Assembly (NCBI GenBank): GCA_017991275.1
Contig: JAGNMH010000206.1
Coordinates: 1 to 8,304, forward strand
Direction: 5' to 3'
Source: Acidobacteriota bacterium
GTDB taxonomy: Bacteria; Acidobacteriota; Blastocatellia; RBC074
Length of the DNA stretch: 8,304 bases
In this document: positions 1 through 6,760 of the stretch, piece after piece
Position numbering within the stretch: position 1 is the stretch's first letter
Layout of the letters: each line of letters starts with the position of its first letter
Made by a program: the position numbers and the translations under genes
Notes under the pieces: model-generated
Database searches by the model: none
What the model was told of the DNA's origin: nothing
Seen by the model: the letters and a program-made list of their open reading frames with translations, nothing else

Positions 1-422
1 AGCTTGGCGTTCCGCAGTTTCACTTTTCCGGGCAACATTGGTTGGCGATTGGGCTGTTTGGCTTGCTCAGCGCGCTTGGATTGTGGAGCGGCGCGACGAT
101 GTCCTGGCTGGGGGCAGGAACGCCTTTGCCGGTGGATGGAACCCGGAAATTGGTTGTTCGCGGGCCTTATGCTTTTGTCCGAAACCCAATGGCTCTGGCC
201 GGAATGGGTCAGGGATTGGCAGTCGGGATTTATCTTGGCTCGGCGCTGGTGATGCTTTATTCGATTGCCGGAAGTTTGGTTTGGAATTACGTCGCGCGGC
301 CTTTGGAAGAAGTTGAGTTGGTTGAAAAGTTCGGCGCAAGTTACGAACGTTACCGAGCCGAAGTGAAATGCTGGTGGCCAAGATTGTCACCATTCGATTT
401 GAATCAGCACCGCGACCAGTAG
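1..422 (+). CDS. Isoprenylcysteine carboxyl methyltransferase / phospholipid methyltransferase family protein (5' truncated)
   Basis: The reading frame is open from base 3 to the TAG at 420-422, so the true start lies upstream of the window. An apparent TTG start at 42 is only an internal leucine codon. The visible 139 residues carry the hallmarks of the ICMT/PEMT membrane methyltransferase family. These are a hydrophobic segment, the motif GPYAFVRNPM (GPY at 162-170), a second long hydrophobic segment (LAGMGQGLAVGIYLGSALVM), and a C-terminal EEVELVEKFGASYERYRAEV block ending in a WWPR motif. In this family the R(H/N)P and E...FG..Y..Y elements form the S-adenosylmethionine site at the cytoplasmic membrane face. 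The methyl acceptor is unknown; bacterial members are mostly uncharacterised and need not act on prenylcysteine. The next gene begins 14 bp downstream and its ribosome binding site touches this stop codon, suggesting co-transcription. The family call is firm, the substrate open. Confidence 0.85.
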   Translation, partial: LGVPQFHFSGQHWLAIGLFGLLSALGLWSGATMSWLGAGTPLPVDGTRKLVVRGPYAFVRNPMALAGMGQGLAVGIYLGSALVMLYSIAGSLVWNYVARPLEEVELVEKFGASYERYRAEVKCWWPRLSPFDLNQHRDQ

Positions 423-426
423 GGAG
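421..426 (+). promoter_or_regulatory. Shine-Dalgarno that fixes the oxidoreductase start
   Basis: AGGGAG ends 10 nt before the ATG at 437 and overlaps the stop codon of the preceding methyltransferase gene. The open frame extends further upstream (to 368), but only the ATG at 437 has both this ribosome binding site and an immediate twin-arginine signal, so it is taken as the start. Confidence 0.7.
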
Positions 427-436
427 CGATTTTCTT

Positions 437-1633
437 ATGAAACGAAGAGAGTTTTTGAGCAGCGTTGGTGTTACGGCTTTGACTGCCGCTTCTTACTCGC
501 GCGTTCTCGGAGCCAACGACCGGCTGGGGATGGCTCTGGTTGGCAGCGGTCGCAGAGGCCGCGAAGTCATGAAGGCTTTCCTGACGACTGGCCGAGTCGA
601 GCTTCGTTGCATCGCCGATGTGTACGATGTGCAGCGAGGACGCGCCAAAGACTTTCTGGGCGTCAAACCCGATGAACTGGTCGCCATCGAAGAAGCCCTG
701 AGCCGCAAAGACGTTGACGCCGTGTTAATTGGTTCGCCGGATCATTTGCATTTGAATCACACGCTGACCGCGCTCAAAGCTGGCAAACACATTTATCTGG
801 AAAAGCCGACTTCGCACCATTTTGAAGAAGGCGCAAAGTTCTTATCCATCGCCAAACAGTATGGCAAAGTCATTCAAACCGGCACACAACAACGCAGCGG
901 CGCTCATTACCAACGAGCCAAAGCGGAAATCTTCGACAAAGGCAAACTTGGCAAAGTCGTTTTCGCCCGCGCCATCTGGCATGACTTTGCGTGGCAACGT
1001 CGCAAGATTGATCCGCAGCCGAAACCGGCGGGTTTGGACTGGGAGCGATTCTTAGGGCCAGCACCGAAAGTCGCTTATGACTGGATTCGTTATGATTCGT
1101 GGCGCTACTTCCCTGATTACGGCGGAGGTTTGCTGGCCGATATTTTGACGCATTGGGCGGACGTGGCTCAGTGGATGATGAACGAATCACGCCCACTGAA
1201 CGCAGTGGCGACAGGCGGCATTTACCAAATGAAAGATGGTCGGGTGAATCCAGACACCGTCAACGCGGTTTTGCAGTATGCGGGTGGGGCTAATGGAACC
1301 TGGAATCTGACGTTTGAATCTTCCGTGCTTTCGATTCGCAACGAACGCCCAGGAGTTTTCTTTCAAGGCACTGACGGGACACTGGAAATCACTCGCTCCG
1401 AATACGTATTCACGCCAAATAAAGGCGAAGCTCAAGTGGTCAAAGCCGAAGGCAGTCTGGAAGTCGCTCACGCCGGTAACTTCATTGACGCAGTGAAAAA
1501 CGGCAACCGCCCAAGCGCGGAGATTCAAACCGGCATCGAGGCCTGCAATCCGGTGCATCTGGCAAAAGCCGCGTATTGGAAAAAGCGCCGGATGAAATTC
1601 GATGCGGCAGGCAAAATTGTTGAAGACATTTGA
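437..1633 (+). CDS. Tat-exported Gfo/Idh/MocA family NAD(P)-dependent oxidoreductase
   Basis: This is a 398-residue protein of the glucose-fructose oxidoreductase / inositol dehydrogenase / MocA family, enzymes that oxidise or reduce sugars and related polyols with NAD(P). It opens with MKRREFLSS followed by a hydrophobic stretch to about residue 26, a twin-arginine signal; family members of this kind are exported folded with cofactor bound. The Rossmann domain follows, with GSGRRG at residues 36-41, an acidic residue after beta-2 (D61), and GSPDHLH at 99-105. The family signature EKP is at 122-124. The C-terminal domain holds DYGGGLLADILTHWADVAQW from residue 227, containing the conserved D235 and H239 of the active site. 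The protein ends GKIVEDI at TGA 1631-1633. The start at 437 is supported by AGGGAG and the signal; an upstream extension would bury the signal. The substrate is unknown; a carbohydrate role fits the later cupin and transporter genes. The gene is followed five bases later by a heptad foldback repeat. Confidence 0.93.
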   Translation: MKRREFLSSVGVTALTAASYSRVLGANDRLGMALVGSGRRGREVMKAFLTTGRVELRCIADVYDVQRGRAKDFLGVKPDELVAIEEALSRKDVDAVLIGSPDHLHLNHTLTALKAGKHIYLEKPTSHHFEEGAKFLSIAKQYGKVIQTGTQQRSGAHYQRAKAEIFDKGKLGKVVFARAIWHDFAWQRRKIDPQPKPAGLDWERFLGPAPKVAYDWIRYDSWRYFPDYGGGLLADILTHWADVAQWMMNESRPLNAVATGGIYQMKDGRVNPDTVNAVLQYAGGANGTWNLTFESSVLSIRNERPGVFFQGTDGTLEITRSEYVFTPNKGEAQVVKAEGSLEVAHAGNFIDAVKNGNRPSAEIQTGIEACNPVHLAKAAYWKKRRMKFDAAGKIVEDI

Positions 1634-1637
1634 TTGG

Positions 1638-1725
1638 CCATTAACCATTGGGCATTATCCATTAACCGGAAGGGTAAGCGCTTTCTACCCTGACCAATAA
1701 TGGATAATGCCCAATGGTTAATGGT
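1638..1725. repeat. Heptad inverted repeat A (CCATTAA/TTAATGG type) between oxidoreductase and GNAT genes
   Basis: The left arm 1638-1664 and right arm 1698-1724 are perfect reverse complements over 27 nt. Each arm is a tandem run of 7-nt units: CCATTAA (1638-1644), CCATTGG (1645-1651), GCATTAT (1652-1658), CCATTAA (1659-1665), mirrored by TAATGGA, TAATGCC, CAATGGT, TAATGGT (1698-1725). The 33-nt centre holds a second short stem, AGGGTA (1671-1676) with TACCCT (1686-1691), around the palindrome AAGCGCTT (1676-1683). There is no T-run after the right arm, so it is not a classic intrinsic terminator. The right arm contains an ATG (1700) that is a misleading start for the next gene. The function is not known; it could be a foldback repeat element, an RNA hairpin between transcripts, or a replication-slippage product. 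Confidence 0.93.
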
Positions 1726-1753
1726 TAATTTCCCGCTTGCTCATAGAATCGCA

Positions 1754-2263
1754 ATGATCGTTATTCGTCCTGAACAACCTGAAGACATCGTCGTCATTCA
1801 TCACGTCAACCATCAAGCCTTTGGCCGACCGGCTGAAGCCAATCTGGTGGACGAGTTGCGCCGAAACGGCAAGTCGTTGGTTTCGCTGGTTGCTGAGGAC
1901 AATGGCCGTGTCATTGGCCACATTCTTTTCAGCTTGGTGACAATTGAAACTGCGGATGGTTCGATTGAAGGCGTCGGCCTGGCTCCGATGGCGGTTTCAC
2001 CTGAACGGCAAAACGAAGGCATTGGCTCCCGATTGGTTGAAGCAGGTTTGAGCGAATGCCGCAAAGCCGGTCATCGGTTAGCGGTCGTGCTGGGGCACCC
2101 TGAATTTTATCCGCGCTTCGGTTTCGTTCCGGCCAGTCGGTTCGGCGTCAAAAGCGAATACGACGTGGGCGACGAAGTTTTTATGGCAATGGAATTACAA
2201 AAGGGTTCGTTGGCGGGCTTTGCTGGGGTCGCAAGATACCAACCCGAATTCAACGAAGTCTGA
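1754..2263 (+). CDS. YhbS-type GNAT N-acetyltransferase
   Basis: This is a 169-residue single-domain GNAT acetyltransferase resembling the YhbS group (COG3153-like), which transfers acetyl from acetyl-CoA to an unidentified acceptor in the cytoplasm. It begins MIVIRPEQPEDI, a typical GNAT N-terminus, then NHQAFGRPAEANLVDELR, the strand SLVAEDNGRVIGHILFS (44-60), and GLAPMAVSPERQNEGIGSRL (75-94). That last segment contains the acetyl-CoA pyrophosphate loop Q86-S92 (consensus Q/RxxGxG/A). The block VVLGHPEFYPRFGF (111-124) and the tail YDVGDEVFMAMEL are characteristic of this subgroup. The start ATG at 1754 is chosen because the family N-terminus aligns there. The frame is open from ATG 1700, but those 18 extra residues are encoded by the heptad repeat and match nothing in the family. 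No strong Shine-Dalgarno precedes 1754. The physiological substrate cannot be inferred. Confidence 0.9.
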   Translation: MIVIRPEQPEDIVVIHHVNHQAFGRPAEANLVDELRRNGKSLVSLVAEDNGRVIGHILFSLVTIETADGSIEGVGLAPMAVSPERQNEGIGSRLVEAGLSECRKAGHRLAVVLGHPEFYPRFGFVPASRFGVKSEYDVGDEVFMAMELQKGSLAGFAGVARYQPEFNEV

Positions 2264-2320
2264 GTCAGTCGTCCGCGCGTTACTGGCTTGGTAATACCCA
2301 CAACTCAACTGAGTAACAAC

Positions 2321-2326
2321 AAGGAG
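2321..2326 (+). promoter_or_regulatory. Strong Shine-Dalgarno of the TonB-dependent receptor
   Basis: AAGGAG lies 7 nt before the ATG at 2334, near-ideal spacing. It is the strongest ribosome binding site in the window, which fits a highly expressed outer-membrane protein. The 70-bp spacer before the gene has no heptad array, unlike the three other spacers longer than 100 bp. Confidence 0.8.
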
Positions 2327-2333
2327 ACTAACA

Positions 2334-5300
2334 ATGGTGCGAAAAACCATAACGGTAACTTTTCTCGCCCTGTTTGCAATGTTTGCTTCGACCGCGGCCT
2401 ATGGTCAGGCGGTTTACGGCAATATCGTCGGATCAGTGACTGATTCAACGGGCGCCGCCGTGGCAAATGCAAAAGTAACAATCACTGACACCAGTCGTGG
2501 AGTCAGTCTGAACACTGTCACCAACGAATCGGGGATATTCAATCAACGGTTTCTGATCGTAGGCAGATACCAGGTGCGCGTTGAAGCTCAAGGCTTCAAG
2601 GCCGCGTTGCAGGAAGTCGGCGTTTCAGTTGACCAGGAAGTCAGTTTGGACATCAAGCTGCAACCCGGCGCGGTCAGCGAAGAAGTGACCATCACTTCCG
2701 AAGCTCCGTTGCTGAAAACCGAACGCGCCGATGTGGCCATCACCTTCAGCGAAAAGACGCTGACGAATTTGCCCTTGCTCAACCGGCGCTTTACCTCGGT
2801 CGAAATTTTCACGCCGGGCGTTACCGCCTGGCCCGCGCAAACCGCCGCGAGTGAAGACCCCCAAGGTTCTTTCCGCAAAGTCGTCAACGGACAAAGTTTC
2901 GCAGGCACTTCGCACTTGCTGGATGGAACCGATAACCACGATGCGCTGCTCGGTTTGGTCGTCATCAATCCGACGATGGAATCCGTCACGGAAGCCAAAG
3001 TCACGACTTCGGCTTATGACGCCGAGTTCGGCGCGAACGCGGGCGTCGTCAGTTCGCAAACCAAATCAGGGACGAACGATTTACACTTCTCGGTGTTTGA
3101 ATTTTTGCGTAACGATCATTTCAATGCGCGCAATCCGTTCACCCAATTCAATCCGATTCGTGGCACGAACAATCGCTACATTCCCGTGACGCAAATCAAT
3201 CAATTCGGCGGAGCGGCCAGCGGCAAGATCATTCCGAACAAACTGTTTTGGTTCGGCGATTATCAAGGCACGCGGCGCAACATCGGCGGCAGCGTCATCA
3301 CGCGCGTACCGACAGCGGCGGAGCGCGCGGGCGATTTCACGGCGGCGGGCTTGCCGAACATCTTCGATCCGGCGGGCAACGCGGCTCCGGCAGCGCGAAC
3401 GCAATTTCAATTCAACGGCAGGAATAATGTCATTCCGACCAATCGCCTTTCGCCCATCGCGGTGGCCTTGCTGAACAAATACATTCCGCTGCCCAACTTC
3501 ACTCCGGCTTCGGCAGACCAGCCGAACTATGTCGGCGCGGGGACGGCGAAATTCAACGAAGATCTCACCAATACGCGATGGGATTATTACGTCAGCGAAA
3601 AGATGCACGCTTTTGGCCGCTACAGCTTTGCCAATTACTCGCTGATTTCACCGGGCGTTTACGGCAGTCTGGCGGGCGGCGTGGGCTTCCAACCAGGCTC
3701 GACCTTTGCGGGCGAATCGAAAACGCGCAATCAAAGCGTTGCGGCGGGCTTTGACTATACAGTGAGCGACAAGTGGTTGACCGACTTCCGTTTCGGCTTC
3801 TTTCGCTATCGCGTGAACGTTGATCCGGGACAATCACAAACGACTCCGGCGAAAGACAACAACATTCCCGGCCTGAATAACGACTCGTTCACGGGCGGCA
3901 TGCCCTTCTTCAACATCAACGGTGTAGGCTCTTTCGCGTTCGGTTACGCTTTGGGCGTGAACGCTTGCAACTGTCCGTTACGTCAAAACGAACGGCAGTT
4001 CCAATTCGTCAACAACTGGACGAATCTGCGCGGCAATCACACCTTCAAGTTCGGCGCGGATATTCGCCGCGCGGCGAATTTGCGTATTCCTTCTGATCGT
4101 CATCGCTCAGGCGAATTGAATTTCGACGCGGCACGCACGCAAGGCCCATCGGGAGGTGGCACGGGGCTGGCCTCGTTCCTGCTCGGTGAAGTCAGCCGCT
4201 TTGAACGTTACGTCAGCACGATCACCGATGCTGAAGAACGTCAAAATCGCTGGTTCTTTTATGGGCAAGACACCTGGAAGGTAAACAAGAAACTGACGCT
4301 GAACTATGGGCTGCGTTGGGAAATCTATCGTCCGCAAACGGTGACGGGCGCGGGCAAAGGTGGATTCGTTGACGTGAACACGGGCGAAGTTTTGATCGCC
4401 GGTTCGCAAGGCGTAGGTCTTGATCTCAACCAGAACGGCACGCTCAAGAACATTTCGCCGCGCTTCGGTTTGGCTTATCGCCTGACCGATAAAACCGTCA
4501 TTCGTCTGGGTTACGGACGCGGTTTCGACATCGGCGTATTCGGTTCGGTGTTCGGCCACAACGTCACGCAAAACCTGCCGGTGCTGGGCATTCAATCGCT
4601 GCAACCGGCGCAAAACTATTTGTCGGTCTTTTCGTTGACACAAGGGCCGACGGCGCTTGATCCCGCAACGATTTTGAACGGTCAACCCAAAGGCCCGAAT
4701 GGCCGCCCGATTCTGCCTAACGGCGTGACGGCGTTCATCTTGCCGCAAACCTTGCGCCTGCCTACCAGCGATCAATGGAATGTCACCGTTCAACGCCAGT
4801 TGCCTGGTGAAATTTCGGTCGAGGCTTCTTATGTCGGAAGCAAAGGCACGCACGTATTCGCGGGCAACGGCGGCGACTATGATTTCAATCAAGCGACGAT
4901 TCAGGGCTTTGTTGACGCGAACGGCAGACGCGGTCTGACGACCAATCAACGCAAGCTTTTCTTCAACAAATTCGGCTGGTCGCAAAACTTCCGTTATTAC
5001 GGTTCTGACGCGAGCAGCAATTATCACGGCGCGCAATTCAAGGCCGAACGCCGCTTCTCAAAAGGCGTATCGGTGTTGAGCCATTACACCTGGTCGCGTT
5101 CGTTCAATCACACCAACACCTATTACAACATTGACGCGACGCAAGCGTATGGCCCGAACGATCAAACGCGCACGCACGTCTTTCTCCTCGCGGGTGTCTT
5201 TGAATTGCCTTTCGGCAAGGGCAAGAAGTTCCTCGGCGATGCGCCCAAAGCAGTCAATGCAGTGTTGGGCGGATGGCAGATGAATACCGTGTGGCAGTTG

Positions 5301-5810
5301 CAAAGCGGGTTGCCGTTCACGCCGACTTATCGTGATTGCAGCGCCGAACGCGACACGGGCTGGTGCCGTCCCAATCTCGTAGGCGATTGGCGAGTGGATA
5401 ACCCGACGCGCGATCAGTGGTTCCGCCCCGCTGCGGCTCCGTTGCAAAACGGCGCTTCGCCGAACCCGAACGACCCGACGGTGATCTTACGCGCTGCTGG
5501 CCCGGTAGACGGCCCTTGGCAACGCCCCGCCACCGGCACCTTCGGCAACATAGGCCGCAACCGCTTGGAAGGCCCTGGACTCTCGAATGTGGACGTGTCC
5601 TTCTTCAAGAACTTCCAGATCACTGAACGAGTTAAAGCGCAATTCCGCGCCGAATCGTTCAACTTTGCTAATCATATCAACCTCGCCAACCCTGGAGTTG
5701 GTGGCAATGGTGCGTGCGTGGATTGCCCGGGCATCGCAGGCCGCATCACCAGCATGCTGCAATCGGCGACGCCGCGGCAGTGGCAGTTCGCGTTGCGATT
5801 GGAGTTTTAA
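2334..5810 (+). CDS. TonB-dependent receptor with N-terminal carboxypeptidase-regulatory-like domain (Oar-like)
   Basis: This is a 1158-residue outer-membrane receptor, predicted to import a ligand using TonB-ExbBD energy. A Sec signal peptide occupies about residues 1-24 (hydrophobic TVTFLALFAMFASTAAYG, cleavage probably after AYG). Next, at about 27-110, comes a beta-sandwich CarboxypepD_reg/Cna-B-like domain: GNIVGSVTDSTGAAVANAKVTI, then YQVRVEAQGFKA. The plug follows, with VVNGQSFAGTSHLLDGTDNHD (from residue 183), the AEFG-containing SAYDAEFGANAG stretch, and TKSGTNDLHFSVFEFLRND. The barrel runs from about 253 to the C-terminus, which ends WQFALRLEF with the terminal aromatic used for outer-membrane insertion. 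Repeated barrel signatures include FKFGADIRRA, YGLRWEIYRP and VEASYVGSKGTH. Six cysteines come as three close pairs (545/547, 1002/1011, 1128/1131). No SusD-like gene is adjacent, so this is not a Bacteroidetes-type SusCD pair. The ligand is unknown; a carbohydrate is plausible from the neighbours. Confidence 0.95.
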   Translation: MVRKTITVTFLALFAMFASTAAYGQAVYGNIVGSVTDSTGAAVANAKVTITDTSRGVSLNTVTNESGIFNQRFLIVGRYQVRVEAQGFKAALQEVGVSVDQEVSLDIKLQPGAVSEEVTITSEAPLLKTERADVAITFSEKTLTNLPLLNRRFTSVEIFTPGVTAWPAQTAASEDPQGSFRKVVNGQSFAGTSHLLDGTDNHDALLGLVVINPTMESVTEAKVTTSAYDAEFGANAGVVSSQTKSGTNDLHFSVFEFLRNDHFNARNPFTQFNPIRGTNNRYIPVTQINQFGGAASGKIIPNKLFWFGDYQGTRRNIGGSVITRVPTAAERAGDFTAAGLPNIFDPAGNAAPAARTQFQFNGRNNVIPTNRLSPIAVALLNKYIPLPNFTPASADQPNYVGAGTAKFNEDLTNTRWDYYVSEKMHAFGRYSFANYSLISPGVYGSLAGGVGFQPGSTFAGESKTRNQSVAAGFDYTVSDKWLTDFRFGFFRYRVNVDPGQSQTTPAKDNNIPGLNNDSFTGGMPFFNINGVGSFAFGYALGVNACNCPLRQNERQFQFVNNWTNLRGNHTFKFGADIRRAANLRIPSDRHRSGELNFDAARTQGPSGGGTGLASFLLGEVSRFERYVSTITDAEERQNRWFFYGQDTWKVNKKLTLNYGLRWEIYRPQTVTGAGKGGFVDVNTGEVLIAGSQGVGLDLNQNGTLKNISPRFGLAYRLTDKTVIRLGYGRGFDIGVFGSVFGHNVTQNLPVLGIQSLQPAQNYLSVFSLTQGPTALDPATILNGQPKGPNGRPILPNGVTAFILPQTLRLPTSDQWNVTVQRQLPGEISVEASYVGSKGTHVFAGNGGDYDFNQATIQGFVDANGRRGLTTNQRKLFFNKFGWSQNFRYYGSDASSNYHGAQFKAERRFSKGVSVLSHYTWSRSFNHTNTYYNIDATQAYGPNDQTRTHVFLLAGVFELPFGKGKKFLGDAPKAVNAVLGGWQMNTVWQLQSGLPFTPTYRDCSAERDTGWCRPNLVGDWRVDNPTRDQWFRPAAAPLQNGASPNPNDPTVILRAAGPVDGPWQRPATGTFGNIGRNRLEGPGLSNVDVSFFKNFQITERVKAQFRAESFNFANHINLANPGVGGNGACVDCPGIAGRITSMLQSATPRQWQFALRLEF

Positions 5811-5811
5811 T

Positions 5812-5893
5812 CAGCAGACAGTAAACAGTAGGCAGTAGAGCCAGTGGCGGAGCAAATAACTCCGACTACTCTCTACTGCCTACTGCCTACCTT
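5812..5893. repeat. Heptad inverted repeat B (CAGTAGG/CTACTGC type) between receptor and cupin genes
   Basis: The left side is a tandem run of 7-nt units: CAGCAGA (5812-5818), CAGTAAA (5819-5825), CAGTAGG (5826-5832), CAGTAGA (5833-5839). The right side mirrors it: CTACTCT (5866-5872), CTACTGC (5873-5879), CTACTGC (5880-5886), CTACCTT (5887-5893). Arms 5821-5840 and 5871-5890 are complementary at 18 of 20 positions, 15 of them contiguous. The centre contains an independent stem, CGGAG (5848-5852) with CTCCG (5860-5864), around a 7-nt loop. It starts one base after the receptor stop codon. The heptamer sequence is unrelated to repeats A and C, but period and architecture are the same. It is weak as an intrinsic terminator because no T-tract follows. 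Confidence 0.92.
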
Positions 5894-5916
5894 AACTTTG
5901 GGATGAAAAAACAGGT

Positions 5917-6744
5917 ATGACAGCACAAGCAGTAAAACTGGCAGTCCAACCATCAACCGTAGCCGCCCCCATTCACCAAAGCGATTCCGTCAAACCTGGA
6001 ACTTTGTTCAAGGCGGTTGCTCCTGGCGCAACCTACACACCGCGCTTTTCGCCAGACACCGCAAAGCTGGAATGGTTGAGTTGCGGCGAGTACTCGCTCG
6101 AAACTGGCGCAAAGTCCGAAACAATCAGTAAACCGAACGACGAATCTTTGCTCTTTATGTGGAAAGGCGGAGTGGATGTAACGGTCGGCGGAAAAACTTA
6201 TTCTCTTTCACCTTACGATACGCTTTACATTCCGCGCGGAGCCGAATTTCAAATCTCAAATTCCAAATCTGAAATTGCGCGTGTCATTGAATGCTCAGCG
6301 ACGGCGGAAAACGTTCATCCGGTTCATTATTCCAGCTTCGTCGAATACTCCAAACGCGAAGACCGCATTCGTCATCTGGCTGGCAAAGACGTTTTCATGA
6401 TGTTCGACGTGCCCGAAGCCGCTGACAAACTCATTGCTGGATACACGTTCTTCCAGCCGTATCAGCGTTCGTGGCCGCCGCATAATCACACTGATCAGGA
6501 AGAAACTTATATCTTCATCAAAGGCCATGGCGCGATGGAAGTTTACGAATCGCCGGAAAAGATGTGCTTCGTGACTTCGGTCAACGAAGGCGATCTGGTG
6601 ACGATCCCTATGATGAATTATCACCCGGTTTTTTCTCAGGAATCGCCTCTGGAATTCATCTGGTGTATAGCCGGAGCGCGTTACTGGGTCGGCGACAAAA
6701 ACAAAGATTTCATGGACGGTAAAGGCGATTCGATCACAACTTAA
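5917..6744 (+). CDS. KduI/IolB-family cupin, predicted sugar-acid (deoxy-glucuronate/ketouronate) isomerase
   Basis: This is a 275-residue bicupin matching the KduI/IolB isomerase family in length (KduI about 278, IolB about 271) and layout. KduI acts on 5-keto-4-deoxyuronate in pectin/uronate breakdown; IolB acts on 5-deoxyglucuronate in inositol breakdown. The N-terminal cupin includes ESLLFMWKGGVDVTVGGKTY and SPYDTLYIPRGAEF. The C-terminal cupin carries the metal site: WPPHNHTDQEETY gives H189, H191 and E196, and the fourth ligand is H236 in NYHPVF, before LEFIWCIAG. Both halves resemble family members, but which reaction applies is uncertain. The start at 5917 has poor Shine-Dalgarno support; residues 1-25 look unconserved. 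A five-codon frame (ATG 5903, TGA 5918-5920) overlaps the start as ATGA. Residues QISNSKSEIA are encoded by a 7-nt tandem repeat. The uronate-type MFS carrier downstream supports a sugar-acid role. Confidence 0.85.
   Translation: MTAQAVKLAVQPSTVAAPIHQSDSVKPGTLFKAVAPGATYTPRFSPDTAKLEWLSCGEYSLETGAKSETISKPNDESLLFMWKGGVDVTVGGKTYSLSPYDTLYIPRGAEFQISNSKSEIARVIECSATAENVHPVHYSSFVEYSKREDRIRHLAGKDVFMMFDVPEAADKLIAGYTFFQPYQRSWPPHNHTDQEETYIFIKGHGAMEVYESPEKMCFVTSVNEGDLVTIPMMNYHPVFSQESPLEFIWCIAGARYWVGDKNKDFMDGKGDSITT
6244..6278. repeat. Intragenic heptad array inside the cupin coding sequence
   Basis: Five consecutive 7-nt units read GAATTTC, AAATCTC, AAATTCC, AAATCTG, AAATTGC. Short inverted ends AATTTCA (6245-6251) and TGAAATT (6270-6276) are perfect reverse complements. 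The array is translated in frame as the turn segment between PRGAEF and RVIECS of the N-terminal cupin. It has the same 7-nt period as the three intergenic arrays but another heptamer. It does not disrupt the frame, and the protein length remains normal for the family. Confidence 0.75.
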
Positions 6745-6760
6745 ACGGTTGGTGGTGGAC

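Noticed and set aside
368..436. Upstream extension of the oxidoreductase frame
   Set aside because: It overlaps the methyltransferase gene, lacks a ribosome binding site and would place 23 residues before the twin-arginine signal.
1638..1725. Heptad arrays as CRISPR or as classic rho-independent terminators
   Set aside because: Units are 7 nt without spacers, so not CRISPR. None of the three hairpins is followed by a T-run and their arms are AT-rich or interrupted, so the intrinsic terminator model fits poorly.
2303..2314. Small palindrome ACTCA-AC-TGAGT before the receptor
   Set aside because: Five-base arms with a two-base loop are common by chance. Without relatives to compare, it cannot be called an operator.
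2264..2333. Promoter for the receptor
   Set aside because: TAATAC at 2292-2297 is only weakly like a -10 box and no well-spaced -35 is visible; not supportable as a feature.
4107..5036. A 309-codon open frame on the - strand, and shorter ones at 3081-3608 and 5058-5447
   Set aside because: They lie wholly within the receptor gene, are rich in Arg and Ala as expected from reading a GC-biased gene backwards, and show no domain or start signal.
5926..5965. Possible continuation of heptads into the first codons of the cupin gene
   Set aside because: Words such as GCAGTAAAA and GGCAGTCC echo repeat B, but the 7-nt phase is not maintained for more than one or two units.
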